DNA of 64,000 bases from Gemmobacter aquarius (GCF_003060865.1 NZ_CP028918.1:1062001-1126000); one strand, 5' to 3'. Numbered from the stretch's first letter, positions 26,291-35,168 are shown. The notes: a model not told the origin generated them from the sequence alone. A program made the numbers and translations.

Positions 26291-26556
26291 GACCGAGGGG
26301 TCAGGCGGGGCAGGAAACGCGACCCGCGTTTCCCCGCCTGCGCGGGACGGTAGCGACCTGCCGGTGTGGCTCGGTCACCACAGAGGCCGGCGCCAGGCCA
26401 GGCGGGCGAGAAGCGCCCGCCATGGGCGGGACGGGCGCTGGCCGGTGGCCTCGGGGCCACCGGCGGATGGCGGGACGGGCACCGCGTGGCAAGGCGATGG
26501 CCTTTGCCATGGGTGTGAGGCGATCTGTGTTTTACGCGGGCGTATCTTCTGAGGAA
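26291..26556. other. Intergenic DNA without recognisable gene
   Basis: This GC-rich stretch lies between two gene remnants. Frames here are open only because stop codons are rare, and no translated frame resembles a family I recognise. Short inverted words are present (for example GCGGGAC, GCCACCGG), but there is no convincing promoter or RNA. It may be the eroded remains of whatever once joined the two remnants. Confidence 0.4.
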
Positions 26557-26627
26557 GTGGGTGGGTGGATCACCCACCCTACGGTGTCGCGCTGGATTTG
26601 TAGGGTGGGTGATTCACCCACCCTTTC
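26557..26627. repeat. Pair of inverted repeats GGGTGGGT-GAT(T)-CACCCACCC, likely bidirectional terminator
   Basis: Two near-identical palindromes lie 25-30 bases apart: GTGGGTGGATCACCCAC (about 26561-26577) and AGGGTGGGTGATTCACCCACCCT (26602-26624), the second followed by TTTCTT. Words from the pair also occur inverted to each other. It ends at the 3' end of the RND remnant. Confidence 0.6.
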
Positions 26628-26628
26628 T

Positions 26629-27414
26629 TCATTCGGCTACGTGCAGCGTCGGGCGTTTGCCGGACAGGGCGTCGACGCGGGTGGAAAGGTCGTCGATCCG
26701 TTCGGCGAGGACCGATGCGGCGGGTTCGTCGGGCTCGCTTTCCTTGGGGCCGAGGATGCGGCTGAACAGGCGGCCGACGAGGCGCGACAGGTCGTCCATG
26801 ATCAGGAAGAAGGCGGGCACCACGATCAGCGACAGCACGGTCGAGACGATGATGCCGCCGATCACCGCCGTTGCCATGGGTGCGCGGAACGATCCGCCCT
26901 CGCCCACGCCGAGAGCGGAGGGGAGCATGCCTGCCGACATGGCGATGGAGGTCATCACGATGGGGCGGGCGCGTTTGTGGCCGGCCTCGATCACCGACTG
27001 GAAGCGGTCCATGCCTTGGGCGCGCATTTCGATGGCGAAATCGATCAGCAGGATCGCGTTCTTGGTGACGATGCCCATGAGCATCAGGATACCGATCAGG
27101 ACAGGCATCGACAGGGCCGATCCGGTGAGGATAAGCGCCGCGGCCACGCCACCGATGGCGAGGGGGAGCGAGAAGAGGATGGTGAAAGGCTGGATGACCG
27201 AGCGGAAAAGCAGGATCAGCACGGTAAGCACCAGCATCAGGCCCATGATCATGGCATTGCCGAAGCTGGACATCAGTTCGCCCTGAACCTCGGCATCGCC
27301 GGATTCCTCGATCCGGGCGGTGGGGGGCATTTCGACGCTTGCGGCGAGTTCCTTGAAGCGGTCGCTCGCGGTTCCCAGCGCCACACCCACGGGAAGGTTC
27401 GCGCCGATGGTGGC
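26629..27414 (-). pseudogene. RND efflux transporter, C-terminal remnant
   Basis: About 260 codons equivalent to the last quarter of an AcrB-type RND transporter of roughly 1030 residues. VTKNAILLIDFAIEMRAQG and RARPIVMTSIAMSAGMLP are the conserved loop and helix motifs, and the last five membrane segments are present. The C-terminus has an acidic linker and a short coiled-coil tail (VLAERIDDLSTRVDALSG). Upstream the frame closes at a TAG (27436-27438), and the rest of the transporter, including the proton-relay aspartates and the pore domain, is missing. The break lies beside a GC-rich dispersed repeat (27451-27480). A GTG at 27390 could start a fragment, but a functional pump is not possible. 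Confidence 0.8.
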
Positions 27415-27450
27415 GCGCCTTCCTCCTTGCGGAAACTACACGCGAGATGC

Positions 27451-27480
27451 GGGGGGTGCGGGGGGTGTGAAACCCCCCGC
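27451..27480. repeat. Dispersed GC-rich repeat, partial copy beside the RND remnant
   Basis: The 30 bases beginning GGGGGGTGCGGGGGGTGTG, with a GCGGGGGGT/ACCCCCCGC hairpin, are identical to the 3' half of the copy in bchB (53130-53159). The CATTTTCTGTC half of the element is absent. The adjoining DNA to 27645 holds no gene that I recognise. Confidence 0.65.
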
Positions 27481-27645
27481 CCCGGCAGGAGGGCAAGGCA
27501 ACGCCTTCCCGAACTGCCTGATTTCCGTGCATCGCGCCCATTCTGCGGGCGCGTCGACACGCGGCACCCTTACCGGACGGGCCGCCGGTCAGTGGGCTGT
27601 TGAGCCCGCCTTTGCCTTTCGCTTTGGGTGGTGGCGCGAGGTGAT

Positions 27646-28473
27646 ATGACCCTACAGGCCGCCCTTTCCCCGATGCAGCGCAGCCGTGGCGAGGCTTTCG
27701 CTTCCTTTGCGCTTTCGGGCGGGCGGATGCGTCTGGGCGATTTGCGGCAGGCGGGGTCGGCCAAGGCGATTCTGCCGCATGTGGGCGCTGTGCCCGAGGT
27801 GGTCTTTCTGAACACATCGGGCGGGCTGACAGGCGGGGACCGGTTGTCTTATGGCGTGACCTTGGGCGACGGAGCCTGCGTGGTGGCCACGACCCAGACG
27901 GCCGAGCGGGCCTATTTCAGCAATCAGGGCGCGGCGCGGGTCGATGTTTCGCTGAGTGTCGGGGAGGGGGGCTGGATCGACTGGTTGCCACAAGAGACGA
28001 TCCTGTTCGACGGCTCGAACCTAGTGCGGCACACGCGCATCGATCTGGGCGCGCGGGCGGGGTGTCTGGCGCTGGAAGCGGTGGTGCTGGGGCGCGCCGC
28101 GATGGGCGAGACGGTGGCGCGGCTGGCGTTCCGCGACCGGCGCGAGATCTGGGCGGGCGACAGGCCGGTGCATATCGAGCCGTTGTTTCTGGACGATGCG
28201 GGTTTGCAGGCGGGTGCGGCCACGCTGGGCGGCGCGCGGGCTTTCGCTTCGGTCGTGATGGTCTGCCCCGATGCGGGCGACCTGCTGGCACCGCTGCGGG
28301 CGGTGCTGACGGTCGAGGGCGTGGTGGCTGCGGCATCCGCCTATGACGGGCGGCTTACGCTGCGGATGATGGCCGGCGATGGCTGGCCGCTGCGGCAGCA
28401 AATTGCGCGGGCTTTGCACGTGCTGCGGCGCGGTGCGGCGCTGCCCCGCGTGTGGCAGATAGGGAGAGACTGA
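27646..28473 (+). CDS. ureD: Urease accessory protein UreD
   Basis: Accessory protein of 275 residues that forms the UreD-UreF-UreG complex used to load nickel into apo-urease. Family features are visible: [43 protein letters not shown] and [20 protein letters not shown]. The ATG at 27646 is preceded by GCGCGAGGTGAT, a modest ribosome site; a six-codon upstream extension is possible but less likely. It is the first gene of the urease operon, and its stop overlaps ureA (TGATG). Confidence 0.92.
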   Translation: MTLQAALSPMQRSRGEAFASFALSGGRMRLGDLRQAGSAKAILPHVGAVPEVVFLNTSGGLTGGDRLSYGVTLGDGACVVATTQTAERAYFSNQGAARVDVSLSVGEGGWIDWLPQETILFDGSNLVRHTRIDLGARAGCLALEAVVLGRAAMGETVARLAFRDRREIWAGDRPVHIEPLFLDDAGLQAGAATLGGARAFASVVMVCPDAGDLLAPLRAVLTVEGVVAAASAYDGRLTLRMMAGDGWPLRQQIARALHVLRRGAALPRVWQIGRD

Positions 28474-28775
28474 TGAACCTGACCCCGAGGGAGAAGGACA
28501 AGCTGCTGGTCAGCCTTGCCGCGATGGTGGCACGCGGGCGACTGGCGCGGGGGGTGAAGCTGAACCACCCCGAGGCGATTGCGTTGATCACCGATTTCGT
28601 GGTCGAGGGCGCGCGTGACGGGCGCAGCGTTGCCGACCTGATGCAGGCGGGGGCGCATGTCATCACCGCCGCGCAATGCATGGAGGGTATCGCGTCGATG
28701 ATCCATTCGGTGCAGGTCGAGGCGACCTTTCCCGACGGCACCAAGCTTGTCACCGTCCACCACCCCATCCGCTGA
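28473..28775 (+). CDS. ureA: Urease gamma subunit UreA
   Basis: Structural gamma subunit of urease, exactly the usual 100 residues. Conserved stretches are [54 protein letters not shown] and [19 protein letters not shown]. The start overlaps the ureD stop by one base; a seven-codon upstream extension is rejected because the family begins MNLTP. A 52-codon gene follows before ureB. Confidence 0.96.
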   Translation: MNLTPREKDKLLVSLAAMVARGRLARGVKLNHPEAIALITDFVVEGARDGRSVADLMQAGAHVITAAQCMEGIASMIHSVQVEATFPDGTKLVTVHHPIR

Positions 28776-28787
28776 AGGAACCTTGTC

Positions 28788-28946
28788 ATGGCACGCATGA
28801 TCGCCTCGCTGTTCATCCTGTCCGCCTCGCCCGCGCTGGCGCATCCGGGGTTTCACCCCAACCCGCATTGGACCGGGGCGGGCTGGCTGGTCGCCGCCCT
28901 GATCGGGGCGCTTGCGGCACCGCTTCTGGCGCGGTTGCGGAAATGA
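28788..28946 (+). CDS. Small His-rich exported/membrane protein within the urease operon
   Basis: A 52-codon gene between ureA and ureB. The N-terminus [20 protein letters not shown] looks like a signal peptide ending in ALA, then comes a short His/Pro/Trp stretch [15 protein letters not shown] with three histidines, a hydrophobic helix [15 protein letters not shown] and a basic end RLRK. The ATG at 28788 lies 12 bases after the ureA stop behind GAAGGAAC, and the stop overlaps the ureB ATG (AAATGA), so translation is coupled. I do not recognise a named family. A role in nickel or urea handling at the membrane is conceivable but only inferred. Confidence 0.75.
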   Translation: MARMIASLFILSASPALAHPGFHPNPHWTGAGWLVAALIGALAAPLLARLRK

Positions 28947-29248
28947 TCCCCGGCGAGGTGTTCCCCGCGGCGGGCGAGATCGAGCTGAACGCAGGTGCTG
29001 TGGCGGTGAAGATCATGGTCGCCAATTCCGGCGACAGGCCCATTCAGGTGGGCAGCCATTACCACTTTGCCGAAACCAATGCGGGGCTGGTCTTCGACCG
29101 TGCTGCTGCGCGGGGGATGCGGCTCGATATCGCGTCGGGCACGGCGATCCGGTTCGAGCCGGGGCAATCGCGCGAGGTGTGGCTGGTGCCGCTTTCGGGT
29201 GCGCGGCGGGTGTTCGGGTTCAACGGGAAAGTTATGGGCGGTCTGTGA
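28943..29248 (+). CDS. ureB: Urease beta subunit UreB
   Basis: Structural beta subunit of 101 residues, beginning [18 protein letters not shown], with the conserved [40 protein letters not shown] and [12 protein letters not shown]. The ATG at 28943 overlaps the stop of the small upstream gene. An apparent long frame reaching back into ureA is a GC artefact. ureC follows after 18 bases with a GAGGGGGGC ribosome site. Confidence 0.96.
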   Translation: MIPGEVFPAAGEIELNAGAVAVKIMVANSGDRPIQVGSHYHFAETNAGLVFDRAAARGMRLDIASGTAIRFEPGQSREVWLVPLSGARRVFGFNGKVMGGL

Positions 29249-29266
29249 CCGTTTGAGGGGGGCGAT

Positions 29267-31009
29267 ATGCCAGCACGGATTTCACGCAGCGCCTATGCCG
29301 ATATGTATGGCCCCACGGTCGGTGACCGGGTGCGGCTTGGTGACACCGATCTGATCATCGAAGTCGAGCGCGACCTGATCGCGGAACGCTCGAGCGGGCA
29401 GGCCAACGCGCTGCGCTATGGCGAAGAGGTCAAGTTCGGCGGCGGCAAGGTCATTCGCGACGGGATGGGGCAATCGCAGGCCACGCGGGCCGAGGGGGCG
29501 ATGGACACGGTCATCACAAATGCGCTGATCGTGGACTGGACCGGCATCTACAAGGCCGATGTGGGCCTGCGTGACGGCCGGATCGCGGTGATCGGCAAGG
29601 CTGGGAACCCCGATACGCAGCCGGGTGTGAACGTGATCGTCGGGCCGGGGACCGAGGTGATCGCGGGCGAGGGGCGGATCTTGACCGCCGGAGGGATGGA
29701 CGCGCATATCCATTTCATAGCACCCCAGCAGATCGACGATGCCTTGCACAGCGGGATCACCACCATGCTTGGCGGCGGCACGGGGCCGGCGCATGGCACG
29801 CTGGCCACCACCTGCACACCGGGGCCGTGGCATATCGAGCGGATGATGCAGGCGGCGGATGCCTTCGCGATGAATCTGGCCTTTGCGGGCAAGGGCAATG
29901 CGTCTTTGCCTGCCGCGCTGGAGGAACAGGTGCGGGCGGGGGCGTGCTGCCTGAAGCTGCACGAAGACTGGGGCACCACGCCTGCGGCCATCGACTGCTG
30001 CCTGACGGTGGCGGACGGCATGGATGTGCAGGTGATGATCCACACCGATACGCTCAACGAGAGCGGTTTCGTGGAAAACACGCTGGCGGCGATTGGCGGG
30101 CGGACGATCCACGCCTTTCACACCGAGGGCGCGGGGGGCGGTCATGCGCCCGACATCATCAAGGTGGTCGGGTCGCAGAACATCCTGCCGAGTTCGACGA
30201 ACCCGACGATGCCCTATACGGTGAACACCATCGAAGAGCATCTCGATATGCTGATGGTGTGCCACCACCTCGACCGCAGGGTGCCCGAGGATGTGGCTTT
30301 TGCCGAAAGCCGCATCCGGCGCGAGACGATCGCGGCCGAGGATATCTTGCATGACATGGGGGCGTTTTCTGTGATCTCGTCCGACAGTCAGGCGATGGGG
30401 CGGGTGGGCGAGGTGATCACCCGCACCTGGCAGACCGCGCATAAGATGAAGGTACAGCGCGGGCGCTTGGCCGAGGAAACGGGCGAGAACGACAATTTCC
30501 GTGTGCGGCGTTACATCGCGAAATACACCATCAATCCGGCGGTGGCGCACGGGATCTCGCGCCATATCGGCAGCGTCGAGGAGGGCAAGCGCGCCGATCT
30601 GGTGCTGTGGTCGCCTGCGTTCTTTGGTGCCAAGCCTGAGATGGTGCTGATCGGCGGGTGCATCGTCGTGGCACAGATGGGCGATCCGAACGCGTCGATT
30701 CCGACGCCGCAGCCGGTTTACACGCGGGCGATGTTCGGCGCTTACGGGCGGTCGGTCGAACGCAATGCGGTGGTCTTCGTTTCCCGAGCCGCGCAAGAGG
30801 CCGATGTGCGGCACCGCTACGGAACGGCCAAGGCGACATTGGCGGTGGAAGGCTGCCGCGGCATCGGAAAGCGCGACATGCGGCTGAACGATGCGACACC
30901 CGTGATCGAGGTGAACCCCGAGACGTACGAGGTGCGGGCGGACGGGGTGCTGCTCACCTGCGAACCGGCCACGGAGTTGCCGCTGGCGCAGCGGTATTTC
31001 CTGTTCTAA
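29267..31009 (+). CDS. ureC: Urease alpha subunit UreC
   Basis: Catalytic subunit of urease, hydrolysing urea to ammonia and carbamate at a dinickel centre. The nickel-binding HIHFIAPQQ, the lysine to be carbamylated in [23 protein letters not shown], the mobile-flap histidine in [20 protein letters not shown] and the aspartate ligand in [10 protein letters not shown] are all present, so the site looks intact. At 580 residues it is slightly above the usual 567-572. The stop codon overlaps the stop of a convergent gene on the other strand (CTAA). Confidence 0.97.
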   Translation: MPARISRSAYADMYGPTVGDRVRLGDTDLIIEVERDLIAERSSGQANALRYGEEVKFGGGKVIRDGMGQSQATRAEGAMDTVITNALIVDWTGIYKADVGLRDGRIAVIGKAGNPDTQPGVNVIVGPGTEVIAGEGRILTAGGMDAHIHFIAPQQIDDALHSGITTMLGGGTGPAHGTLATTCTPGPWHIERMMQAADAFAMNLAFAGKGNASLPAALEEQVRAGACCLKLHEDWGTTPAAIDCCLTVADGMDVQVMIHTDTLNESGFVENTLAAIGGRTIHAFHTEGAGGGHAPDIIKVVGSQNILPSSTNPTMPYTVNTIEEHLDMLMVCHHLDRRVPEDVAFAESRIRRETIAAEDILHDMGAFSVISSDSQAMGRVGEVITRTWQTAHKMKVQRGRLAEETGENDNFRVRRYIAKYTINPAVAHGISRHIGSVEEGKRADLVLWSPAFFGAKPEMVLIGGCIVVAQMGDPNASIPTPQPVYTRAMFGAYGRSVERNAVVFVSRAAQEADVRHRYGTAKATLAVEGCRGIGKRDMRLNDATPVIEVNPETYEVRADGVLLTCEPATELPLAQRYFLF

Positions 31010-31341
31010 TGCGCGGCGCGAGCGGGTGTGAAGGCGGGGGAACGGAGGATCGGCCAGCCGGGGCGCGGGGGTGCGAGCTTAGGCGCGAGGGGCATGGTGC
31101 GGACGATGGTTTGCGGACGGCTGCGCCAATAGGCGGGGTCGTTGCGGATGTTTTCGGGCAAAAGTGCCGCGTCGAAGACGCTGTTGTGGCCATGGGTGAT
31201 TTCGACCCTGTGGAAGCGGCCGATCAGCGTGGTAAAGGGAGATTTCATCAGCCGGTCGCGCAACTGCGCTTCGCGCAGTTTAAGGCGGGCAATCTCGGCC
31301 CTGACTTCGGCCAGTTCGTCGGCGGGGGACAGGCGGTGCAT
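31006..31341 (-). CDS. Hypothetical coiled-coil protein, convergent inside the urease operon
   Basis: Protein of 111 residues on the strand opposite to the urease genes, between ureC and ureE. The N-terminal helix [20 protein letters not shown] is a likely coiled coil. The middle [20 protein letters not shown] and [17 protein letters not shown] have protein-like composition rather than the Arg/Pro-rich composition of shadow frames, and the C-terminus is proline-rich. The stop overlaps that of ureC by three bases. I do not recognise a named family. The start at 31341 is preceded (reading the minus strand) by AGGAGAATCC, a good ribosome site. Confidence 0.6.
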   Translation of the reverse strand: MHRLSPADELAEVRAEIARLKLREAQLRDRLMKSPFTTLIGRFHRVEITHGHNSVFDAALLPENIRNDPAYWRSRPQTIVRTMPLAPKLAPPRPGWPILRSPAFTPARAAH

Positions 31342-31477
31342 CAGGATTCTCCTGTGGGACGGGGCGAGGATGGCGGCGAAGCGTTAACAAAGCGTGACGG
31401 GTTGGCAAAACGGGGGCGGCGAGGCTGCGTAAAGCTGTTAGACTGTCTGCACGCCAATATTCCGGGGATCTTTTGTT

Positions 31478-32059
31478 ATGCCTGACCTTCCCGCATCCCA
31501 CCGCGTCATCCGCAAACCCGAAACCGGTGGAAAAGTTCCTGTGGACCGTGTCGTTCTGGGCTATGATGAGCGGTTCTTGCGCCGGAAACGGCTGATGACC
31601 GAGGCGGGCGCCGGGTTTCTGGTCGATCTGGCGGAAACGTCGAGTGTTTCGGCGGGCGATTGCTTCGAACTGCTCGATGGGCGGCTGGTTGTTGTGGAAG
31701 CGGCGGCAGAGCCGGTGCTTGTGGTGACGGGGGCGAACCTGCCGCGTCTGGCCTGGCATATCGGGAACCGGCACACGCCCTGCCAGATCGAGCCCGCACG
31801 GCTGGTGATCCGCGATGACCATGTCTTGAAGGGGATGCTGGCGGGGCTGGGGGCCACGGTCGGCCATGCGATGGAGCCGTTCACACCGGAAGGCGGGGCC
31901 TACGGACACGGGCGGACGATGGGGCATGACCACGGATTCGGCGCGCATGACCATTTGCGTGGGCCGGTTTTGACGCTGCCGCATGCGCTGGCGGGGCTGC
32001 ATGTGCAGCACCAGGGTTTCGCGCGCGTCGAGGATGACCCCGAGGCGCCCGACGAATGA
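31478..32059 (+). CDS. ureE: Urease accessory protein UreE
   Basis: Nickel metallochaperone of 193 residues. The N-terminal domain has VVLGYDERFLRRKRLMTEAG and FLVDLAETSSVSAGDCFEL. The metal-binding domain has LAWHIGNRHTPCQIEP and the C-terminal histidines HGRTMGHDHGFGAHDH, which would bind nickel for transfer to UreG. The C-terminal tail past the histidines is long. The gene lies 136 bases after the convergent coiled-coil gene, so ureEFG may have their own promoter or be reached by read-through. The stop overlaps ureF (ATGA). Confidence 0.93.
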   Translation: MPDLPASHRVIRKPETGGKVPVDRVVLGYDERFLRRKRLMTEAGAGFLVDLAETSSVSAGDCFELLDGRLVVVEAAAEPVLVVTGANLPRLAWHIGNRHTPCQIEPARLVIRDDHVLKGMLAGLGATVGHAMEPFTPEGGAYGHGRTMGHDHGFGAHDHLRGPVLTLPHALAGLHVQHQGFARVEDDPEAPDE

Positions 32060-32688
32060 GCGGGCTTATCACGCTGGTGCAGTGGCTGTCGCCGGCCTTT
32101 CCGACGGGGGGCTATGCCTTTTCGCACGGGATGGAGCGGGTGATCGGTGACGGCACCATTCGCAGTGGTGCCGACCTTGCCGTCTGGCTGGGGGCGGTGC
32201 TGCGGCACGGGGCGGGGCGGCAGGATGCGATCTTGCTGGCTTGTGCGCTGCGCGAGGGGGCGGACCACGCGGCGCTTGCAGCCTATGGGCGGGCGCTGGC
32301 GGCATCGGGCGAGCGGTATTCCGAGACTTGCGCGCAGGGGGCGGCGCTTGCGCGGGCGGTTTCGGCGGTGACGGGGCGCGAGATTTCGGCGGGGCCGTTG
32401 CCGGTGGTGCTGGGGCAGGCGGCGGGGCCGCTTGGGTTGGCGGCAGAGCAGGTGATCGGGCTTTACCTGCACGCGTTTGCGTCGAACCTCGTGTCTGCTG
32501 CGGTGCGCTTCGTGCCATTGGGCCAGAACGAGGGGCAGCGGGTGCTGGCGGGGTTGCACGGGCTGATCGGGGAGATCGCGGCGGCGGCGGCAGGGGCCGG
32601 GCTGGAGGATATATCGAGTGCGGCCTTTGGGGCGGACCTTGCGGCGATGCGGCACGAGACGATGGATGTGAGGATATTCAAGACATGA
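32056..32688 (+). CDS. ureF: Urease accessory protein UreF
   Basis: Accessory protein of 210 residues that acts with UreD and UreG in nickel insertion. Family motifs are the N-terminal LVQWLSPAFPTGGYAFSHGM, VIGDGTIRSGADLAVWLGAV and LYLHAFASNLVSAAVRFVPL. The ATG overlaps the ureE stop. ureG starts ten bases after the stop. Confidence 0.93.
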   Translation: MSGLITLVQWLSPAFPTGGYAFSHGMERVIGDGTIRSGADLAVWLGAVLRHGAGRQDAILLACALREGADHAALAAYGRALAASGERYSETCAQGAALARAVSAVTGREISAGPLPVVLGQAAGPLGLAAEQVIGLYLHAFASNLVSAAVRFVPLGQNEGQRVLAGLHGLIGEIAAAAAGAGLEDISSAAFGADLAAMRHETMDVRIFKT

Positions 32689-32697
32689 GCAATCACG

Positions 32698-33330
32698 ATG
32701 AGTAAGAACGGGCCGTTGCGCGTGGGGATCGGCGGGCCGGTGGGCGTGGGCAAGACCACGCTGACCGAGCAGTTGTGCCGCGCGCTGGCAAGCCGCTGTT
32801 CGATGGCTGTCATTACCAATGACATCTACACCCGCGAGGATGCCGAATATCTGATGCGGGCGCAGGTGTTGCCGGTGGAACGGATACGGGGCGTCGAGAC
32901 CGGGGGCTGCCCGCATACTGCGATTCGCGAGGATGCGTCGATCAACCTTGCGGCGGTGGCCGATCTGCGGGCGGCGTTTCCCGACCTCGACCTGATCCTG
33001 ATCGAAAGCGGCGGCGACAATCTGGCGGCGACCTATTCGCCGGAGCTGGCCGATATCACCATCTATGTGATCGACACGGCGGCGGGGCAGGACATTCCGC
33101 GCAAACGCGGGCCGGGGGTGACGCGGTCGGATTTGCTGGTGGTGAACAAGACCGACCTTGCACCCTATGTCGGGGTCGATGTGGCGCTGCTGGAGAGTGA
33201 CACGAAGTTTGCGCGGGGGCGGCTGCCTTATGTCATGGCGCGGCTGCGGCAGGGTGTGGGGATTGCCGAGATCGTGGCCTTTCTGGAACGCGAGGGCGGA
33301 TTGGTGCTGCGCGAGGCGGTGCAGGCCTAG
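32698..33330 (+). CDS. ureG: Urease accessory GTPase UreG
   Basis: SIMIBI-class GTPase of 210 residues that powers nickel delivery to urease. It shows the P-loop [17 protein letters not shown] (residues 10-26), [13 protein letters not shown], the metal-binding [17 protein letters not shown] (CPH motif), [15 protein letters not shown] and the base motif [12 protein letters not shown]. The TAG stop lies within the first unit of a 16-bp tandem repeat, and a terminator follows about 90 bases later, closing the urease operon. Confidence 0.96.
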   Translation: MSKNGPLRVGIGGPVGVGKTTLTEQLCRALASRCSMAVITNDIYTREDAEYLMRAQVLPVERIRGVETGGCPHTAIREDASINLAAVADLRAAFPDLDLILIESGGDNLAATYSPELADITIYVIDTAAGQDIPRKRGPGVTRSDLLVVNKTDLAPYVGVDVALLESDTKFARGRLPYVMARLRQGVGIAEIVAFLEREGGLVLREAVQA

Positions 33331-33389
33331 TTTGGCACGGGCCTGGTTTGGCATGGGCCTAGTTTGGTACGGGCCTGGTTTGGTACGGG
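33326..33389. repeat. 16-bp tandem repeat, four units
   Basis: Four consecutive 16-base units CCTrGTTTGGyAyGGG (variants A/G, C/T) begin in the last codons of ureG and run to 33389, followed by a partial unit CCTGGTTT. Units differ only at three positions. The ureG stop codon is the TAG of unit 1. Confidence 0.9.
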
Positions 33390-33422
33390 CCTGGTTTCCG
33401 GACCATAGCGGGCGGGCAGGAA

Positions 33423-33448
33423 GGCCGGACGGAAACGTCCGGCTTTCT
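33423..33448 (+). terminator. Rho-independent terminator of the urease operon
   Basis: GCCGGACG, tetraloop GAAA and CGTCCGGC form a perfect 8-bp stem (33423-33442), followed by TTTCTT. The GNRA-type loop adds stability. It lies just after the tandem repeat. Confidence 0.88.
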
Positions 33449-33811
33449 TCTGTTTGCGACCTGTTGCGCCGCGAAAGCGGCCCGAGTCGCTGCGGAACTG
33501 TCCAGCAAACGGCCTAAGGAACGGGCATTTCATGCTGCACTGCGGAATTAATGGGCGAACGGGCCGGGTGCGGACCATGCCCGTTCCGTCGGCGCGGGCT
33601 ATCCGTTGCGACACGCGGCGACTGCGGCTTTTGTCGGGGGGCGGGGTCTTTCGGGGCCGTGCCGGAAAAGATGTGCGGGAGGGGGACATGATGTGGAAGT
33701 CCGACCCCCTCACCGCACGGGGTGCAACCTAAGTTGCCGCCTGAAGATAGTGGTCCTTTCCGGATTTGGAAAGGCGGCTTCGGGCGGCCCGGAAACAGGG
33801 AAAAAAACCGT
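33449..33811. other. Intergenic control region of urtA
   Basis: No gene is supported in this 363-base stretch. It holds a perfect 11-bp inverted repeat, GGAACGGGCAT (33518-33528) and ATGCCCGTTCC (33577-33587), 48 bases apart, and a hairpin CCTTTCC-GGATTT-GGAAAGG (33755-33774) close to the urtA start. It presumably contains the urtA promoter, but I cannot identify a convincing -35/-10 or -24/-12 pair. Confidence 0.5.
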
Positions 33812-35095
33812 ATGAACGGGATCAAGGGGATGTTGCTGGCAGGGGCCATGGGCCTGTCGTCGGCGGGGGCTGTGATGGCCCAGGAAGAGACGATCAAGGT
33901 GGGTGTGCTGCATTCGCTGTCAGGCACGATGGCGATTTCGGAGACCACGCTGAAGGACACGGTCCTGATGATGATCGACGAGCAGAACAAGAAGGGTGGC
34001 CTGCTGGGCAAGAAGCTGGAGGCGGTGGTGGTCGATCCGGCATCCGACTGGCCGCTGTTCGCCGAAAAGGCGCGTGAATTGCTGACGGTGGACAAGGTCG
34101 CCGTGACCTTCGGCTGCTGGACCAGCGTCAGCCGCAAGTCGGTGCTGCCGGTGATCGAGGAGTTGAACGGCTTGCTGTTCTATCCGGTGCAGTACGAGGG
34201 CGAGGAATCGTCGAAGAACGTGTTCTACACTGGTGCCGCGCCGAACCAGCAGGCGATTCCGGCGGTGGATTACTATCTGGAAGAGTTGGGCGTGCAGAAA
34301 TTCGCGCTTCTGGGCACCGATTATGTCTATCCGCGCACCACGAACAACATTCTTGAAAGCTATCTGATCTCGAAGGGGATCCCGAAAGAGGATATCTTTG
34401 TGAACTACACGCCGTTCGGCCATTCTGACTGGTCCAAGATCGTGTCGGACGTGGTGGCGCTTGGTGCTGACGGCAAGAAGGTGGGCGTGATCTCGACCAT
34501 CAACGGCGATGCGAACGTGGGCTTCTACAAGGAGCTGGCAGCGGCGGGCGTGACGGCGGACAAGCTGCCCGTCGTGGCCTTCTCGGTTGGCGAGGAAGAA
34601 CTGGCGGGACTGGATACGACGAACCTCGTCGGGCATCTGGCGGCGTGGAACTACTTCGAATCCGCCGATACGCCTGAAAACGCGGCCTTCATCAAGCAGT
34701 GGCACACGTTTATCGGCGACGACAAGCGCACCACCAACGACCCGATGGAGGCGACCTATATCGGCTTCCAGATGTGGGTTCAGGCGGTCGAGAAGGCCGG
34801 AACCACCGATGTGGATGCCGTGCGTGACGCGATGTATGGCCAAGAGGTAAAGAACCTGACGGGCGGCACGGCCAAGATGTTGCCGAACCATCACCTGACC
34901 AAGCCGGTGCTGATCGGCGAGATCCGGGCAGACGGGCAGTTCGACATCATCAGCCAGACCGAACCGGTCGCCGGTGACGCCTGGACCGATTTCCTGCCGG
35001 AATCGGCGGTGCTCGAGTCCGATTGGCCGGGCCTTGGCTGCGGGATGTACAACAGCGAGACCAAGACCTGCGTGCAGTTGAAGTCGAACTACTGA
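33812..35095 (+). CDS. urtA: Urea ABC transporter substrate-binding protein UrtA
   Basis: Periplasmic urea-binding protein of 427 residues. A signal peptide MNGIKGMLLAGAMGLSSAG... ending in VMAQ precedes ETIKVGVLHSLSGTMAISE. Family motifs are VVVDPASDWPLFAEKARELL, FGCWTSVSRKSVLPVIEE, YPVQYEGEESSKNVFYTGAA and the C-terminal CGMYNSETKTC. The ATG at 33812 is chosen for the signal peptide; the 30-codon upstream extension is not plausible. The position right after the urease operon supports urea as substrate. Confidence 0.95.
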   Translation: MNGIKGMLLAGAMGLSSAGAVMAQEETIKVGVLHSLSGTMAISETTLKDTVLMMIDEQNKKGGLLGKKLEAVVVDPASDWPLFAEKARELLTVDKVAVTFGCWTSVSRKSVLPVIEELNGLLFYPVQYEGEESSKNVFYTGAAPNQQAIPAVDYYLEELGVQKFALLGTDYVYPRTTNNILESYLISKGIPKEDIFVNYTPFGHSDWSKIVSDVVALGADGKKVGVISTINGDANVGFYKELAAAGVTADKLPVVAFSVGEEELAGLDTTNLVGHLAAWNYFESADTPENAAFIKQWHTFIGDDKRTTNDPMEATYIGFQMWVQAVEKAGTTDVDAVRDAMYGQEVKNLTGGTAKMLPNHHLTKPVLIGEIRADGQFDIISQTEPVAGDAWTDFLPESAVLESDWPGLGCGMYNSETKTCVQLKSNY

Positions 35096-35168
35096 CCTAA
35101 GGCAGGCGGGGGGCCGCATCCGGCCCCCCGCACCCCCCCGATTTCACATTCTTTTACCGCAGGTTTTC

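Noticed and set aside
26233..27603. 456-codon plus-strand frame opposite the RND remnant
   Set aside because: His/Asp/Gly-rich translation typical of an antisense frame to a membrane protein; the minus strand has clear RND motifs.
33326..33389. Sigma-54 promoter-like words TTGGCACGG in the tandem repeat
   Set aside because: The -12 GC element is not at the required distance from the -24 GG in any unit, and the repeat lies inside and just after ureG, before a terminator.
33326..33389. CRISPR-like direct repeats
   Set aside because: Units are 16 bases with no spacers, there are only four of them, and no cas gene is nearby.
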